Shown piece after piece: positions 34,329-44,345 of a DNA stretch of 45,245 bases. This DNA comes from Magnaporthiopsis rhizophila (Eukaryota > Ascomycota > Sordariomycetes > Magnaporthales > Magnaporthaceae). The stretch covers positions 1-45,245 of the forward strand of contig PYSS01000190.1 of assembly GCA_003049465.1 (NCBI GenBank). Reading direction: 5' to 3'. Below the pieces are notes generated by a model that worked only from the letters and a program-made list of their open reading frames with translations, ran no database searches and was not told the DNA's origin. A program made the translations under genes and the position numbers. Every line of letters begins with the position of its first letter. Position 1 is the first letter of the stretch.

Positions 34329-36249
34329 TTATGCCCACTTCCTGGTCTTGGGGTTACCAGAAATGCTGTTGTTCTTCATCATCTCGGCGCGTCGAAGCCC
34401 GGCCCTGAACCGGTCGTCGAGTGAGCCGCCGCTGCTAACCGGCGAGCTAGGACCGGAAGAAGGCGACGCATGGTGGTCGTCGCGGAACCAGGCAGATTCG
34501 AGGTGGGCGCGAGCCTCGCCGCCGTGCATCTTGACGCGCTGAACCTTCCGCAGCTTGACAAGACCGTACCAGCACACGAGGAGGGAGAAGACGACGGAGA
34601 AGCTGGTGACACCGGCGAAGCCCCAGTTGGTCTCCTCAATGAAGTTCTCCAAGTTCATACCGTAGAGGCCGGCCAGGAACGTGCCCATGGCCAGGCCGAG
34701 CGTGCCGATGCTGAACTTGAGGTCCAGTAGCATGAGAGAGTTGCGGTTTGCGTCAAGGATTGCGCGGATGCTGCGTGACGAGGGTAAACAGTTTGTCAGA
34801 TTCTGGTAATGGGAACCGTAGGGTGTAGGGCGTCTAACTCACATCTCCTCGGTGTTGCGAATGCTTGACACCAGGCTCCCTGCCTCCTGGACTACTTCGT
34901 CGCATATCTTGTGGTACGATTCGAGCAGCATCTCAACCTCGGTGTGGTCGTCTTCGCCACGGTACAGGTCGTGGCGCTTCTCTGTCAGGTACATGGCGGC
35001 CAGGTCGTCGTCGGCCTCGAGCAACTCGTCGATGGCGTCACGCACAAGCTTGGCCTTCTGCTCAAACGTGCTGACCTTCTTTGACAGCACGAGAAGGATA
35101 CGGAGTCGGTCTCGGTTGATGTCGTCCTCGAGCTCGCGCAGGACGCGGACCACGGGCTCACGAACAGTGTACAGGTCGGCCTCGAGGGCTGTGGTCGCCG
35201 AGATGAGCACGGCTTCGAGCGCGCGGAACTCGTACGGGAGCCCGCCGACCGAATTAGGTCCTTGCTGCTTCGACCGCAGCCGTCCCTGAAGGTCGTACAT
35301 GAAGGCCGACTGGTTATATGACGTCTTGGACCCAAACACGTCGAAGAGCAGCACCCGGTCCGACTTGATGAGCACCCTGAGGTGCAGCAGGTTTAGCAGG
35401 ATCGCCGACGGCCGCACGAGTATGTGCGGCAAGTTGGACGAGTCGATCTTTCTGAGATCTCGTGGTAGAAGCCCATACTTTTACGTCCATGTCAGCAAAG
35501 CAACCGGGAGCGAGGATAGCCATGGGTGTGCCCACCTTCGCAATCAGCTCGCTCTTCTTGTACTCGCCGTCGACGAGTATGACCTCGCCATTCTCGTCAA
35601 CCTCGGTGCAGCGCAACCTTGGGTCCATGGGGGCGCGCATGAGCTGCGTCCTACGGGATCCAAAGGTGAAGTTGCTGTCGGGCCCGCCGTCGTCGCCGCA
35701 CACGTCGTCGGACCGCCGCAGCGGATTCCTGGCGCCCCAGAGCCTCTCCTTCCATGTCATCTTCGATGCGCTGCGGCGGGGCTGCTGGTGGTCCGTGGGC
35801 GCTGACAATGACGAGGAAGAGGAGACCTCGCCGCCGCCGCTCATGTTCTTCCCTGCATCCCTCTCGCCCAGGCTGTTCCTCCGTCTGCGGAGCGCCCGCG
35901 GCAAGATGCCGTCAACACTGAAGAGAGACGCCTCGAGGCTGCCTTCTAGCCTTTTGGGCGGCGGGGCTGGGGCTATCTTCTGGAGGCTGCATCGTGCCGC
36001 GCTGGCGGAGAAGGCGCGTGCAGCTGAGGGCAACGGTCTGCCACCGATGCGGCCGTGGGTCAGGCATTGTTGGCGGCGGTCGCTCACTGATGCGCGGGGT
36101 GGCCGGCATGGCGAGCGGGCGGCGGCGGCGGCGGTGACATGGGGGCGCGTGACAGCGCCGAGGGACGAGGCCAGACCGTCGGTCTGCGAGCGGAGGAATC
36201 GCAGCAAGCGCGGGGAGGGGACCGGCAGGCTTGGTGCCGGCGGAGGCAT
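34329..36249 (-). CDS. MRS2: Mrs2-type mitochondrial magnesium channel
   Basis: CorA-superfamily channel of the mitochondrial inner membrane that imports Mg2+ into the matrix. Three exons (35536-36249, 34843-35477, 34329-34770; introns 58 and 72 nt with CTGAC branch points) encode 596 residues. The N-terminus MPPPAPSLPVPSPRLLRFLR and the following Arg/Ser/Ala-rich region fit a mitochondrial presequence. The matrix domain starts near residue 200, includes YGLLPRDLRKIDSS rebuilt across intron 1, and carries the long helical segment RALEAVLISATTALEADL. The first membrane helix ends in the diagnostic YGMN motif (GMN at 487-489), followed by an acidic loop (NLENFIEET) and a second helix at about 503-522. 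A basic, Ser-rich matrix tail follows. It is divergent from the F-box gene across 604 bases. Fungi may also carry paralogues (Lpe10/Mfm1), so exact orthology is inferred. Confidence 0.95.
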
Positions 36250-36853
36250 TGCAGGTGCGTGCGGTTCAGCTCAGGTCAGCGTCGCCGAGGATGTGCCGTG
36301 CTGGCATTGACATGCGCCATGTGTTGGCTGCAGCAAGGCGTATAAGTTGTGGGCTGCTGTGTCGTCGTTGACAGCCTTCCAGCTTGGCGATGCGAAAAAA
36401 ATGTTTGCGACCAAAGCAGATTCTTCCACTGACGTGATGACGCATTATGCCAGTAGGCCAACCCTAGGGGGCAGAGGCTTCTAGAGCTTCTAATTGGCTG
36501 ATCCGCAGCTAAGGTTCCACGAGGAGGGTGGAATTACTGGGTCTCGCGCGGGCTGACTTGACATCGAACATCGAACTCTTGACTGGTGTCGATCAATTGC
36601 CATCCATTGAACAAGGCTAAGCTCATCTCGTGGGCGCGAGCAGCTAGAGGTGCCTTAGGCCAACCAGCTATTTGACGGGTAAGCATTCCGTCGCATTAAG
36701 CAAGTCTAATATGTAAAGGACACAGAACACCGGGCCAGTGGCCCATTCCTATCTGTCCCGCTCATACTAATGCTCTGCTCGGCTACTATTAGGACTCTGC
36801 TGTGCCACTTACACCATATCTTCCCAATTGGGTGATCTCATGGAGAGCTAGGG
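36250..36853. other. Divergent promoter between MRS2 and the F-box-like gene
   Basis: About 600 bases between divergent start codons. It is more AT-rich than the flanking coding DNA, and no open frame of interest is seen. It must contain both promoters. Confidence 0.7.
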
Positions 36854-38062
36854 ATGAAGTTGACCCCAATTCCCCAAAAACGGGCCAGAGGCGTCAGGGG
36901 CTCAAGCAAGAGGAGCAGGCGCACAGCGGAGAAGACCCTTGAGGGCAGCAAGGTCAAGCATCAGAAAACGAACCCGACCTGTCATGACTCCGAATCCCAC
37001 CTCACACCTGAAGAGCCCTCTAAAGCGCTTCGACTCCGAACTCGGAGGCAAAAGACGTCGATACTGGGCCTCCCCGATTGGCTCCTCATAGACATCTTCA
37101 TGCTGGAGAAAAACTTCAGCTTCCCACGCTGCAGCAGCTGGATCGGCCGGGCGCTTTCACACCCTTATGTGTTCCGCCAGCTAATCGCCGACACCTTCTC
37201 CCCGACCTGGGACCTCTGGTTCGGCTGTGCTGCCCAAGACGTCTCGTCCTACCAGAGCCTGCCTGATTCGGAATGCTCCACGTGGATCTGCGACGGTGAC
37301 AGGCTCGGAGGTAATCCAAAGCATCAGGACGAAATCCTCGCGCGGAAGTGGCTCACCCTGGACCGCATGCTCCAGGCACAGCAGGTCTGGCTCGATACCA
37401 AACGGAAATGGGCTTCCACTTACTACCATGTTCCGCTGGCTTTGGGTCTGCAGACAAAGCAACACCACGCAAATCGCAGCTTCGGCTTTGAGGGCTTTCT
37501 GGACGGTTCTGGATTCATTGTTCGAAAGCAGTTCGAACTGGAGTACAACGCCGTCGTCACCGACATGGCCGCGGATACCTTCCGCCCCTCGTTATACCCA
37601 AACATGCTAGAGGTTCATCCGGCCACCCGCTTTCCAGATCGGCTGATCGTAGGGCCGTGGACCGAGGACGATGTGAAGCTCCTATTTTGGCTGGGTCGGG
37701 CCGGGGCTGTCATGTCGCCCAACCAGTCATGGGAGGTATGTCGAGCCGATCTAGCTTCACAAACCGAGATTCGGCCGTGGCTGACCGTTTTTATGAACCC
37801 TCTTCTCTAGATCGTCCTCGAAGGTCTCGACTGCATGGCCTCGATTGCTAGAGAACATGACCTGAAGTGCGCTAGGATAGACCAGATTCGGAACCTCCTC
37901 TCACGGGTTGTCAGGTTGTTCGAGATGTTCAAGATCTGGGCCAGGGTTCCGATCAATATCTTCCTGGACTATGTAAAAGATAACGATCTCGGCTGGCTGC
38001 TTGAAGTTTTGGTATTGCGGACTCGAATTGGAGAGGTCCTGGCCGCTAGAAGAGATTGCTGA
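36854..38062 (+). CDS. F-box-like domain protein, function unknown
   Basis: Exons 36854-37735 and 37811-38062 (75-nt intron, GTATGT donor, GGCTGAC branch point, CTAG acceptor, phase 0) encode 377 residues. The first 60 residues are basic and disordered and could hold a nuclear signal. Residues 69-110 (ILGLPDWLLIDIFMLEKNFS and after) match the F-box-like pattern of a large Sordariomycete family: a Leu-Pro start, a Leu/Ile-rich helix and then a Trp-Ile-Gly segment. Next comes the TWDLWFG motif often seen in these proteins. The rest is a helical fold without named repeats. Such proteins may serve as SCF ubiquitin-ligase substrate receptors, but no substrate can be inferred. The family expands and diverges quickly, which fits its position beside an asparaginase pseudogene. 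Confidence 0.75.
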
Positions 38063-38793
38063 ATGGTCACATACCTAGCAGCCATTCTAGCCTTGCTAAC
38101 CACTGAGCACGCCTTGAGCTATGTCTGCGGTAGCCAGGGCTACCCGGCGAAAGGAGCGGCAGGTCAAGCAAAGGTCGAGTTAAGATCTGGACCATGGAAG
38201 CGGAATCCCAAATTGGAGCCAAGAAAATGGCAAACGGCACAGACTTATGAGATCTGGGGATGGAGCTAATGGCTTGGACCTGAGAATCGAAAGACAATGC
38301 CCGGCACAAGGGCTCACCTCACCCCTCCGTAAAGCTCCGATTCGACTCCATTTTCACCAGCAGGCACTACTAGGAAGTGGCGGGTGTCACCATGATCTTG
38401 AGGGAGGCCCGGCTGTCTTATCACCATTCCGTGGAGGCCGAGTCCCGGTTCGGTGCCGATTCCCCCTCGGACGGACGGGAGCTCCGACCCGACCCGGCGT
38501 TATCTGCAGGTGGCCATCATGGGGGAAGGCTGGGTATCTCCCTAATCTGAAGAGGCACGGTTGGAAATCGGCGTGCTTAAAGACACGAGGGCGATAAGAC
38601 GGCGAGCAGATTCCGCGCCTTGCGTCAGTGAGCTCTGCGGTCGACGCAAGTAATTTGCGTGTCGGCTGCAGGTATCGGGCCGCGCCGAAAGATATACAAC
38701 GACCCTGACTCTATACGTTCGTATTAGTAGGCTGCATCCACCGGCGTAGGGTCCTGTAGGACAGGGCTGTCGAAAGTTGTTTCTCTCAAACAC
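38063..38793. other. Intergenic between F-box-like gene and broken asparaginase
   Basis: About 730 bases. No supported gene is seen, and no repeat or RNA gene was recognised. It holds the F-box gene 3' UTR and whatever remains of the asparaginase promoter. Confidence 0.6.
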
Positions 38794-39638
38794 ATGCTCT
38801 CCCGGCTTCTCCTCGTCTGCCTCGCCCAGCTGAACGCCGTCCGAGATGCTGCCTCGTTACAACAGCAGCCTGAGAAACATTATCGCCTTCGCAACGGGCG
38901 GCACCATCGCGGGCTCGGCGGCCTCCAAGACGCAAACGACAGGCTACTACCAGCCAGGCGTGCTAGGCGTCGACGAGCTAATCTCGGCCGCGCCCGAGCT
39001 CTACAACGTGTTCAACGTCTGGGGCGTGCAGGTAGCCAATGTGGACTCGACCAGCATCGCGCCCGAGCTGTGGCTCAAACTGGCGCGGCTGGTGCAGGGT
39101 GCCGTGGTGACCCACATCACTGACACGCTCGAGGAGACGGTCATCTTCCTGGACCTGACGGTGCCGTCCGACAAGCCCGTTGTAGTGGTGGGGGCCATGT
39201 CGGCCTGCGTCCGCCATCGCCGCCGACGGGCCCATAAACTCGCTCGAGGCAGTGTCTCTGGCCGCTGCCCTCACGGGCTAGGACCGCGGCGCGATGGTCG
39301 TGCTCGACGACCGCATCGCCAGCGCATTTACGTCGCCAAGCCGCACGCCGAACGCCCTTGACGCCTTTGCAGCCCGCGAACAGGGAAACCTCGGGTTTTT
39401 TGTCGACGCGAGAACGCCCGAGGGGCTGGAGGTGCTGGCGGACCTGGCGCGTGAGAAGGGTACTCGCGTGGTGGCGTCGCGCAGGGCCACGGCCGGGTTC
39501 CTCCGCCGGGACGGCGCGGGTAGCGTGTACGGCACCCAGGATCTGAACCCGCAGAATGCCCGCGTGATGCTGCAGCTCGCGCTCGGCGTGGGCTATTCGT
39601 CGGAGCAGCTCGCCGCGCTTTTTGCGTTTGACCCCTGA
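38794..39638 (+). pseudogene. Degraded type II L-asparaginase
   Basis: Fragments of a secreted L-asparaginase (asparagine to aspartate plus ammonia) appear in order but in different frames. A signal-peptide-like start MLSRLLLVCLAQLN is in one frame. The next frame has the catalytic FATGGTIAGS segment (from 38876), the HITDTLEET motif and VVVVGAM. An extra base at 39200, straight after VVVVGAM, shifts the frame; the family sequence (AIAADGPINSLEAVSLAA) continues one frame over. A TAG stands at 39279-39281, then GAMVVLDDRIASAF. A missing base near 39330 and an extra base near 39350 partly cancel. After EQGNLGFFVD near 39405 about 60-75 family residues are absent, and the frame resumes with the C-terminal TPEGLEVLADLA to LNPQNARVMLQLAL and stops at 39638. 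At least four lesions plus a deletion make an active enzyme very unlikely. No GT-AG intron explains them. Confidence 0.88.
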
Positions 39639-39950
39639 GGGGAGGGGAAAGTAGAATTGTGAGTTCCGCGAGGGCGATGGGCTCATACATCGAATCGGTG
39701 TCTGGGAATTTGAAGCTATGAGAACTAGGACACGCCTCGTGCATATGACATGCCTCGTGTGATGTTGTCAAACTTTCTTGGGCATGCTTGAATTCCATAT
39801 ATGCATCCTAGGCTTCTGGCCATGAGAGGTGCGTGGGTTGCCAACTTGCATGCGTTATCCAAAATAAGAAGTATCCAACCCGAACCTGGTAAGACGGGTT
39901 ACAAACAGTATGTACATATAACAAGCACATAGTCCAAAATACCAACTCAT
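39639..39950. other. Intergenic between asparaginase remnant and CREG-like gene
   Basis: About 310 bases between converging units. Nothing beyond the 3' flanks is seen. Confidence 0.6.
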
Positions 39951-40826
39951 CTACAAATCCCCGAGCTCCCGCAGAGACCATTCCTTCCACCCGGGCTTCT
40001 CACCCGGCAAGCGGATGGCCTCCCATTCGGCGCGCTTGACCCTGCTGTACTCATCGACTGGAATCCAGCCGATATAGGCACGGTCGCCGAAGCCGCCGAT
40101 CCAATAAACCTTGGTCACAACAAGACGGACGAATTCGGACTCGTGGATGCGGTTGCCCGGGAGCCAGTACTTTGCGTCAGGGTGGGTACCGACATAGCAG
40201 GCCGTCACATCAGCCACCTTTGAGGGCTCAATCTTTTCAAGGTAGCCCAGGAGCGAAAAGCGCGGCAGGTTGGCTCCCGAGTAGGGCTGCGGGTCGGGCC
40301 GGCAGTCGGCAGCCTGCTGCTGCCGCCGTCGCGACAGCCCGAGCAGTGAGCGCAGGGAGTCCTCCAGAGCCGAAAGCCAGGACGGCGAGGAGGAGTCCGC
40401 CGAGCGGATCCGGCGACTCGGCGGGTAAGGCGGGACCCAGGCCAGGCTGACGCTGATGTTGGAACCGCCGCGGACGTTCCGGAACGAGGTGCCGATGTGG
40501 AGCTCCAGGACGGTCGGATTCCCGCCGCTGTCGTCCTCGCAGTCGGCGATGTAGTCCGTCAGCCCGACGGGGGCGCCTCCCAGGCCGCCGTCCTTGTCGC
40601 TGGGGAAGACGGTCGAGAAGGTGGCGAAGGGCGTCAGGGCCAGGATGCGACGCGCCATGACGGCCGACTCGTACGACGTCGGGATCTTGAAGCCCAAGCT
40701 GGCTGCAGTCGCCGGGCCCGGGTTTGAGAAGAGGAACTCCGGCACGGGCGCGGGCGACATGGGCGCGGTCGCGGCCATGGCCGCAGCTACCGGGCTGGCA
40801 GCGAGGAGGATACTGGATGCCTTCAT
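39951..40826 (-). CDS. Secreted CREG-like protein (FMN-binding split-barrel fold)
   Basis: A single exon of 291 residues. The first 18 residues (MKASSILLAASPVAAAMA) form a signal peptide. From residue 55 the protein follows the CREG-like pattern of the pyridoxamine-5'-phosphate-oxidase-like split barrel: ARRILALTPFATFSTVFP, the GLTDYIADCEDDS and LELHIGTSFRNV segments, then NISVSLAW. A low-complexity insert of about 45 residues with Ser and Arg/Gln runs interrupts the barrel. The pattern then resumes with PRFSLLGYLEKI, ACYVGTHPDAKYW, FVRLVVTKVYWIGGFG and YIGWIPVDEY. The closing WIGGFGDRAYIGWIP motif is characteristic of this group. Human CREG is a secreted glycoprotein without clear flavin binding, and the fungal role is unknown. 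The start is the only upstream ATG giving a signal peptide. It is divergent from the DBF2-like gene. Confidence 0.85.
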   Translation of the reverse strand: MKASSILLAASPVAAAMAATAPMSPAPVPEFLFSNPGPATAASLGFKIPTSYESAVMARRILALTPFATFSTVFPSDKDGGLGGAPVGLTDYIADCEDDSGGNPTVLELHIGTSFRNVRGGSNISVSLAWVPPYPPSRRIRSADSSSPSWLSALEDSLRSLLGLSRRRQQQAADCRPDPQPYSGANLPRFSLLGYLEKIEPSKVADVTACYVGTHPDAKYWLPGNRIHESEFVRLVVTKVYWIGGFGDRAYIGWIPVDEYSRVKRAEWEAIRLPGEKPGWKEWSLRELGDL

Positions 40827-41948
40827 TTTTGGGCCTAAATTCCTCGTTTCTCTGCCGAGTGGCTAAAAGAATTGAGCCACTTCTGCTTGGACAGACAAAC
40901 ACGAAAGACTGCACGAAGGGATGTAGAGCAGACTTCTGACAAAACGCGAACAAAGGGAGGAGAAAATGAGAAAAGTACGCAAGCGGTGGAGGACAGTGCC
41001 AGCTATCTATATGTCCGCGAAATGGTTATCACTGTTTAAAGCTGCACGGTGGCTAGTCAACTGTGAGTGCGGCACCAACGGGGTAGCAGCCCGACAAGCC
41101 CAGACCAGGGCGTGGAGATCATCTGAGAGGGATGGGACGACAAATGACCAGGGGTGGTGGGGTTTCTCCCGCCTCCTAGCGACCTTCCCGGCTAGGATTA
41201 CATGGCGTCGTGACCGCGGTTGGGGTGGTGGATATGGATGCGTTGCGTGCTTTTGTCGACGGACTGGACCCTTCTTGATCCCCTGGTCTTTCGACATAAC
41301 CTCGGTATCAGCACTCGGAGCTGGGCTCATTGGGGGTGTTCGCCGCCCTGCTCGTTCGTTTCAATGGCACCCCCGTGTAATCATGTCCGGCTTGTGGAGT
41401 GCCAAGACGTTTTATCAATCTGATAATCTATGGGCCCGTGCAGCGGCATTTATGCCTCAGGCAGATAAGGTGGGGGACTCAATCCGTCGATTGAATTCTA
41501 TCGGGAAGGAGTGCGGGACACTCTGGTTGCCGAGTCAACATGGCTGTGTCCCGCATCCCGCTTTGGGCCACCATACAGCAAGGACAGCCCAACGAGACCT
41601 GAGAATTCCAGCCGCGACCGACGTCAATTTGCAGCCAGCAGAACAACAAACCCTGTTGCTGACCAGAGCTGCGGCCCTGCAGCAACACTACCGTTGTCAA
41701 GATCTGGCGTCGCATCCATCCCCGCCGCCACTTCACATGCAGCCTTGGCCCATTATCTCTTTCTGAATATTCCCAGATTCCCCCCACCCAGCGGTGTGGA
41801 GAATCCTTTTTTTCGGTCTACCGAAAGATATCGCGGCTGTCCTCTTCGTCGCTGAGATCGCGATATCTACACGCCTCACACGAGTCCCGGTCCATAACGG
41901 GTCTTTTACCGGTCAGAAGCGGGCAGCTACGCCCCGCCGTCGTCCACG
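40827..41948. other. Divergent promoter between CREG-like gene and DBF2
   Basis: About 1.1 kb between divergent start codons, holding both promoters and leaders. The long plus-strand open frame (40966-41766) has no recognisable domain and lies where promoter DNA is expected, so I do not call it a gene. Confidence 0.6.
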
Positions 41949-44108
41949 ATGGCGAGCTTCATTGGGAACCTGTTCCCGGCAGGAAAGCAATCCGACCCTC
42001 CGGCAACACCCAGCCGGAACAACTTCATCACTCCCGCCAGCACGCCCCAAGGCAGCCCTAGCAAAAAGACGGTGCCGCCGGGCGCCAACGAGCTTCCGAG
42101 CGCTCTCGAGCACCTCAAGCTCGTTCCTCCTCCCGCCTTCGACAGCCCGCTGAAGCTCTCGAGGCCCCAGAGCGTCGTCACCTCGGCCACTCCGCTGGCT
42201 CCCACCTGGAACAATGCCCAAGTCGTCGACGACTCGAGCGTCTTTGTCGATGACAGCGTCCTGCACAAGTCGGGCGCCTCGCCCGCCAGTCAGCTGAGGA
42301 AGCAAGGACAGGAAAATACTCCGCCGCCGCTCTCAGCTTCGCGCCATGGGAACGCAGGCGACCAGCACGGCCTCCAAAGCCATGCTGCGCTCTCCCGCCA
42401 GGAGCTGTACACGGGCGAGAAGGAGGGTCAGGGGGAGAAGGGGAGGCACAGGCCTACAACATCCGCCGCGGCCACCAAGCGCTTTAACACGTCGCGCGGC
42501 CTCACAGCCGAGGAGCTCGAGATCCTGCAGAAGCCTAACGTGAAAAGGATGGTCAATGTCACACAGCTCTGTATGTTTTGCCCTTTCTCGAACTCTGGCG
42601 TGCGGTCCTTATTTTTTTTTTAACTCACACGTCCAGACTTCCTCGACTACTACTTTGACCTCCTCACGTACGTCGGGTCTCGTCAGAGCCGGCTTGCCGC
42701 TTTCCAGTCCGAATTCCCTGCACCGCCCGAAACCGACGAAGCCACGTACGATGCCATGTGGCACAAGTACAAGGGCCGCGAACGGGCGAACCTGCGCAAG
42801 CGGCGCGTCCGGCTCCGACAGGGCGATTTCCAAATCCTGACGCAGGTTGGCCAGGGCGGCTACGGCCAGGTTTTCCTGGCGCAGAAGAAGGACACACGCG
42901 AGGTCTGCGCGCTCAAGGTCATGAGCAAGAAGCTGCTCTTCAAGCTCGACGAGGTCCGTCACGTCCTGACAGAGCGCGACATCTTGACCACGGCCAAGAG
43001 CGATTGGCTTGTGCGACTGCTATACTCGTTCCAAGACGACAAGAACATTTACCTGGCAATGGTAAGACGCCTATGCCTTGTCGACTTTTGTGCCAGGGGT
43101 TTGGCTAATCATTGGGTTTGTGCTTCTGTCCATATGTAGGAGTATGTTCCAGGGGGAGACTTCCGTACCCTCCTGAACAACACCGGCGTCCTCTCAAACC
43201 GACACGCCCGCTTCTACATCGCCGAGATGTTCTGTTCGGTGGATGCGCTCCACCAGCTGGGCTACATCCACCGTGACTTGAAGCCCGAGAACTTCCTGGT
43301 AGACTCGACGGGCCACGTAAAGCTGACAGACTTCGGACTGGCGGCGGGCGTGCTAGCGCCAGCGAAGATCGAGTCGATGCGGCTCCGGCTGGAGAAGGCG
43401 TCGGAGACACCGGTGCCGTTTGGGAAGCCAATGGATCAGCGGACTCTTGCCGAGCGGCGGGAGGGCTACCGGACAATGCGAGAGAAGGACACCAACTACG
43501 CCAAATCAATCGTGGGGTCCCCCGACTACATGGCGCCCGAGGTGCTGCGGGGCGAGGAGTACGATTTTACGGTGGACTACTGGAGCTTGGGGTGCATGCT
43601 GTTCGAGGCGCTTACGGGCTTCCCGCCGTTCGCGGGCGCCACGGCCGAGGAGACGTGGCGCAACCTCAAGCACTGGAAGGACGTGCTGAAGCGGCCGGTG
43701 TGGGAGGACCCCAACTACTTCCTGAGCAACCGGACGTGGAACTTCATAACGACATGCATCAACTCACGGTCGCGGAGGTTCGCCAACATTCGCGACATCT
43801 ACGCACACCAATACTTCGCAGAGGTGGACTGGGAGACGCTGCGAGAGACCAAGGCGCCGTTCGTGCCGGAGCTGGACTCGGAAACGGACGCGGGATACTT
43901 TGACGACTTCACCAACGAGGCCGACATGGCCAAGTACAAGGAGGTGCACGAGAAGCAGCAGGCGCTCGAGACCATGGCGGAGCGAGAAGACGAGATGAGC
44001 AAGGCACTCTTTGTCGGCTTCACGTTCCGTCACCGCAAGCCGCAGGGCGAGGACGGCGGCAGCCCGCGGAAGGCCCTGACGGCGGACACATTTGGTACGA
44101 TGCTGTAG
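41949..44108 (+). CDS. DBF2: Dbf2/Sid2-type NDR kinase of the septation (mitotic exit) network
   Basis: AGC-group NDR/LATS kinase that acts with a Mob1 co-activator to trigger septum formation and mitotic exit. Three exons (41949-42570, 42637-43061, 43140-44108) encode 671 residues. Residues 1-200 are disordered. Residues 208-265 form the Mob-binding N-terminal region (YFLDYYFDLLTYVGSRQSRL and a basic RERANLRKRRVRLR helix). The kinase domain starts near 272: GQGGYGQVF, Lys301 in CALKVMSK, HRD at 393-395, DFG at 413-415. The long NDR-type activation-segment insert (about 417-468) leads to the phospho-site segment KSIVGSPDYMAPE. The hydrophobic motif FVGFTFRH (640-647) carries the upstream-kinase Thr644. 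It stops at TAG (44106), after which the same frame stays open for 78 codons (see 44109-44345). The 66- and 78-nt introns have standard sites. Confidence 0.95.
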
Positions 44109-44345
44109 GGACAGCAGGGCTGCCAAGACTACAGCGTTCTATACGGCGACGGAGAGGAGACGATCCACCACGCTTCCTGTTCAGGGCAGCATGCCGGCGA
44201 CAGCAGCATCGTCAGCGATGCCAGCAGTCGGGTGGACGCCTCGCTGTACGAGCGATTCTACGAGCGACGGTGGTACGGAGCTCGCTTCTCCCGTGACCAA
44301 CACAAGACGGAGAGGTCGACGTACCTGGACCTGTTGAAGCGATGA
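44109..44345 (+). CDS. In-frame 78-codon extension after the DBF2 TAG stop
   Basis: Directly behind the DBF2 TAG, in the same frame, 78 sense codons run to a TGA at 44343-44345. About three quarters end in G or C, like the gene before them and unlike a usual AT-richer 3' UTR. The predicted peptide is not low in complexity: it has a Gly/Asp/Glu stretch (LYGDGEET), an SSIVSDASSRVD segment and a strongly charged aromatic end including YERFYERRWYGARFSRD and a final YLDLLKR. No GT-AG intron of realistic size removes the TAG while keeping the frame; the only candidates would be 20-33 nt. The options are programmed or leaky stop read-through, a recent nonsense change in a formerly longer kinase tail, or a base error. 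It has no start codon of its own and no PTS1-like end. Confidence 0.55.
   Translation, partial: GQQGCQDYSVLYGDGEETIHHASCSGQHAGDSSIVSDASSRVDASLYERFYERRWYGARFSRDQHKTERSTYLDLLKR

Noticed and set aside
40966..41766. 266-residue plus-strand frame between the CREG-like gene and DBF2
   Set aside because: No recognisable domain, unbiased codon use, and it occupies the divergent promoter of two real genes.
44095..44127. A tiny intron that would remove the DBF2 TAG and keep the frame
   Set aside because: It would be 33 nt long with an AAG acceptor and no branch point; other introns here are 58-107 nt with YAG acceptors.
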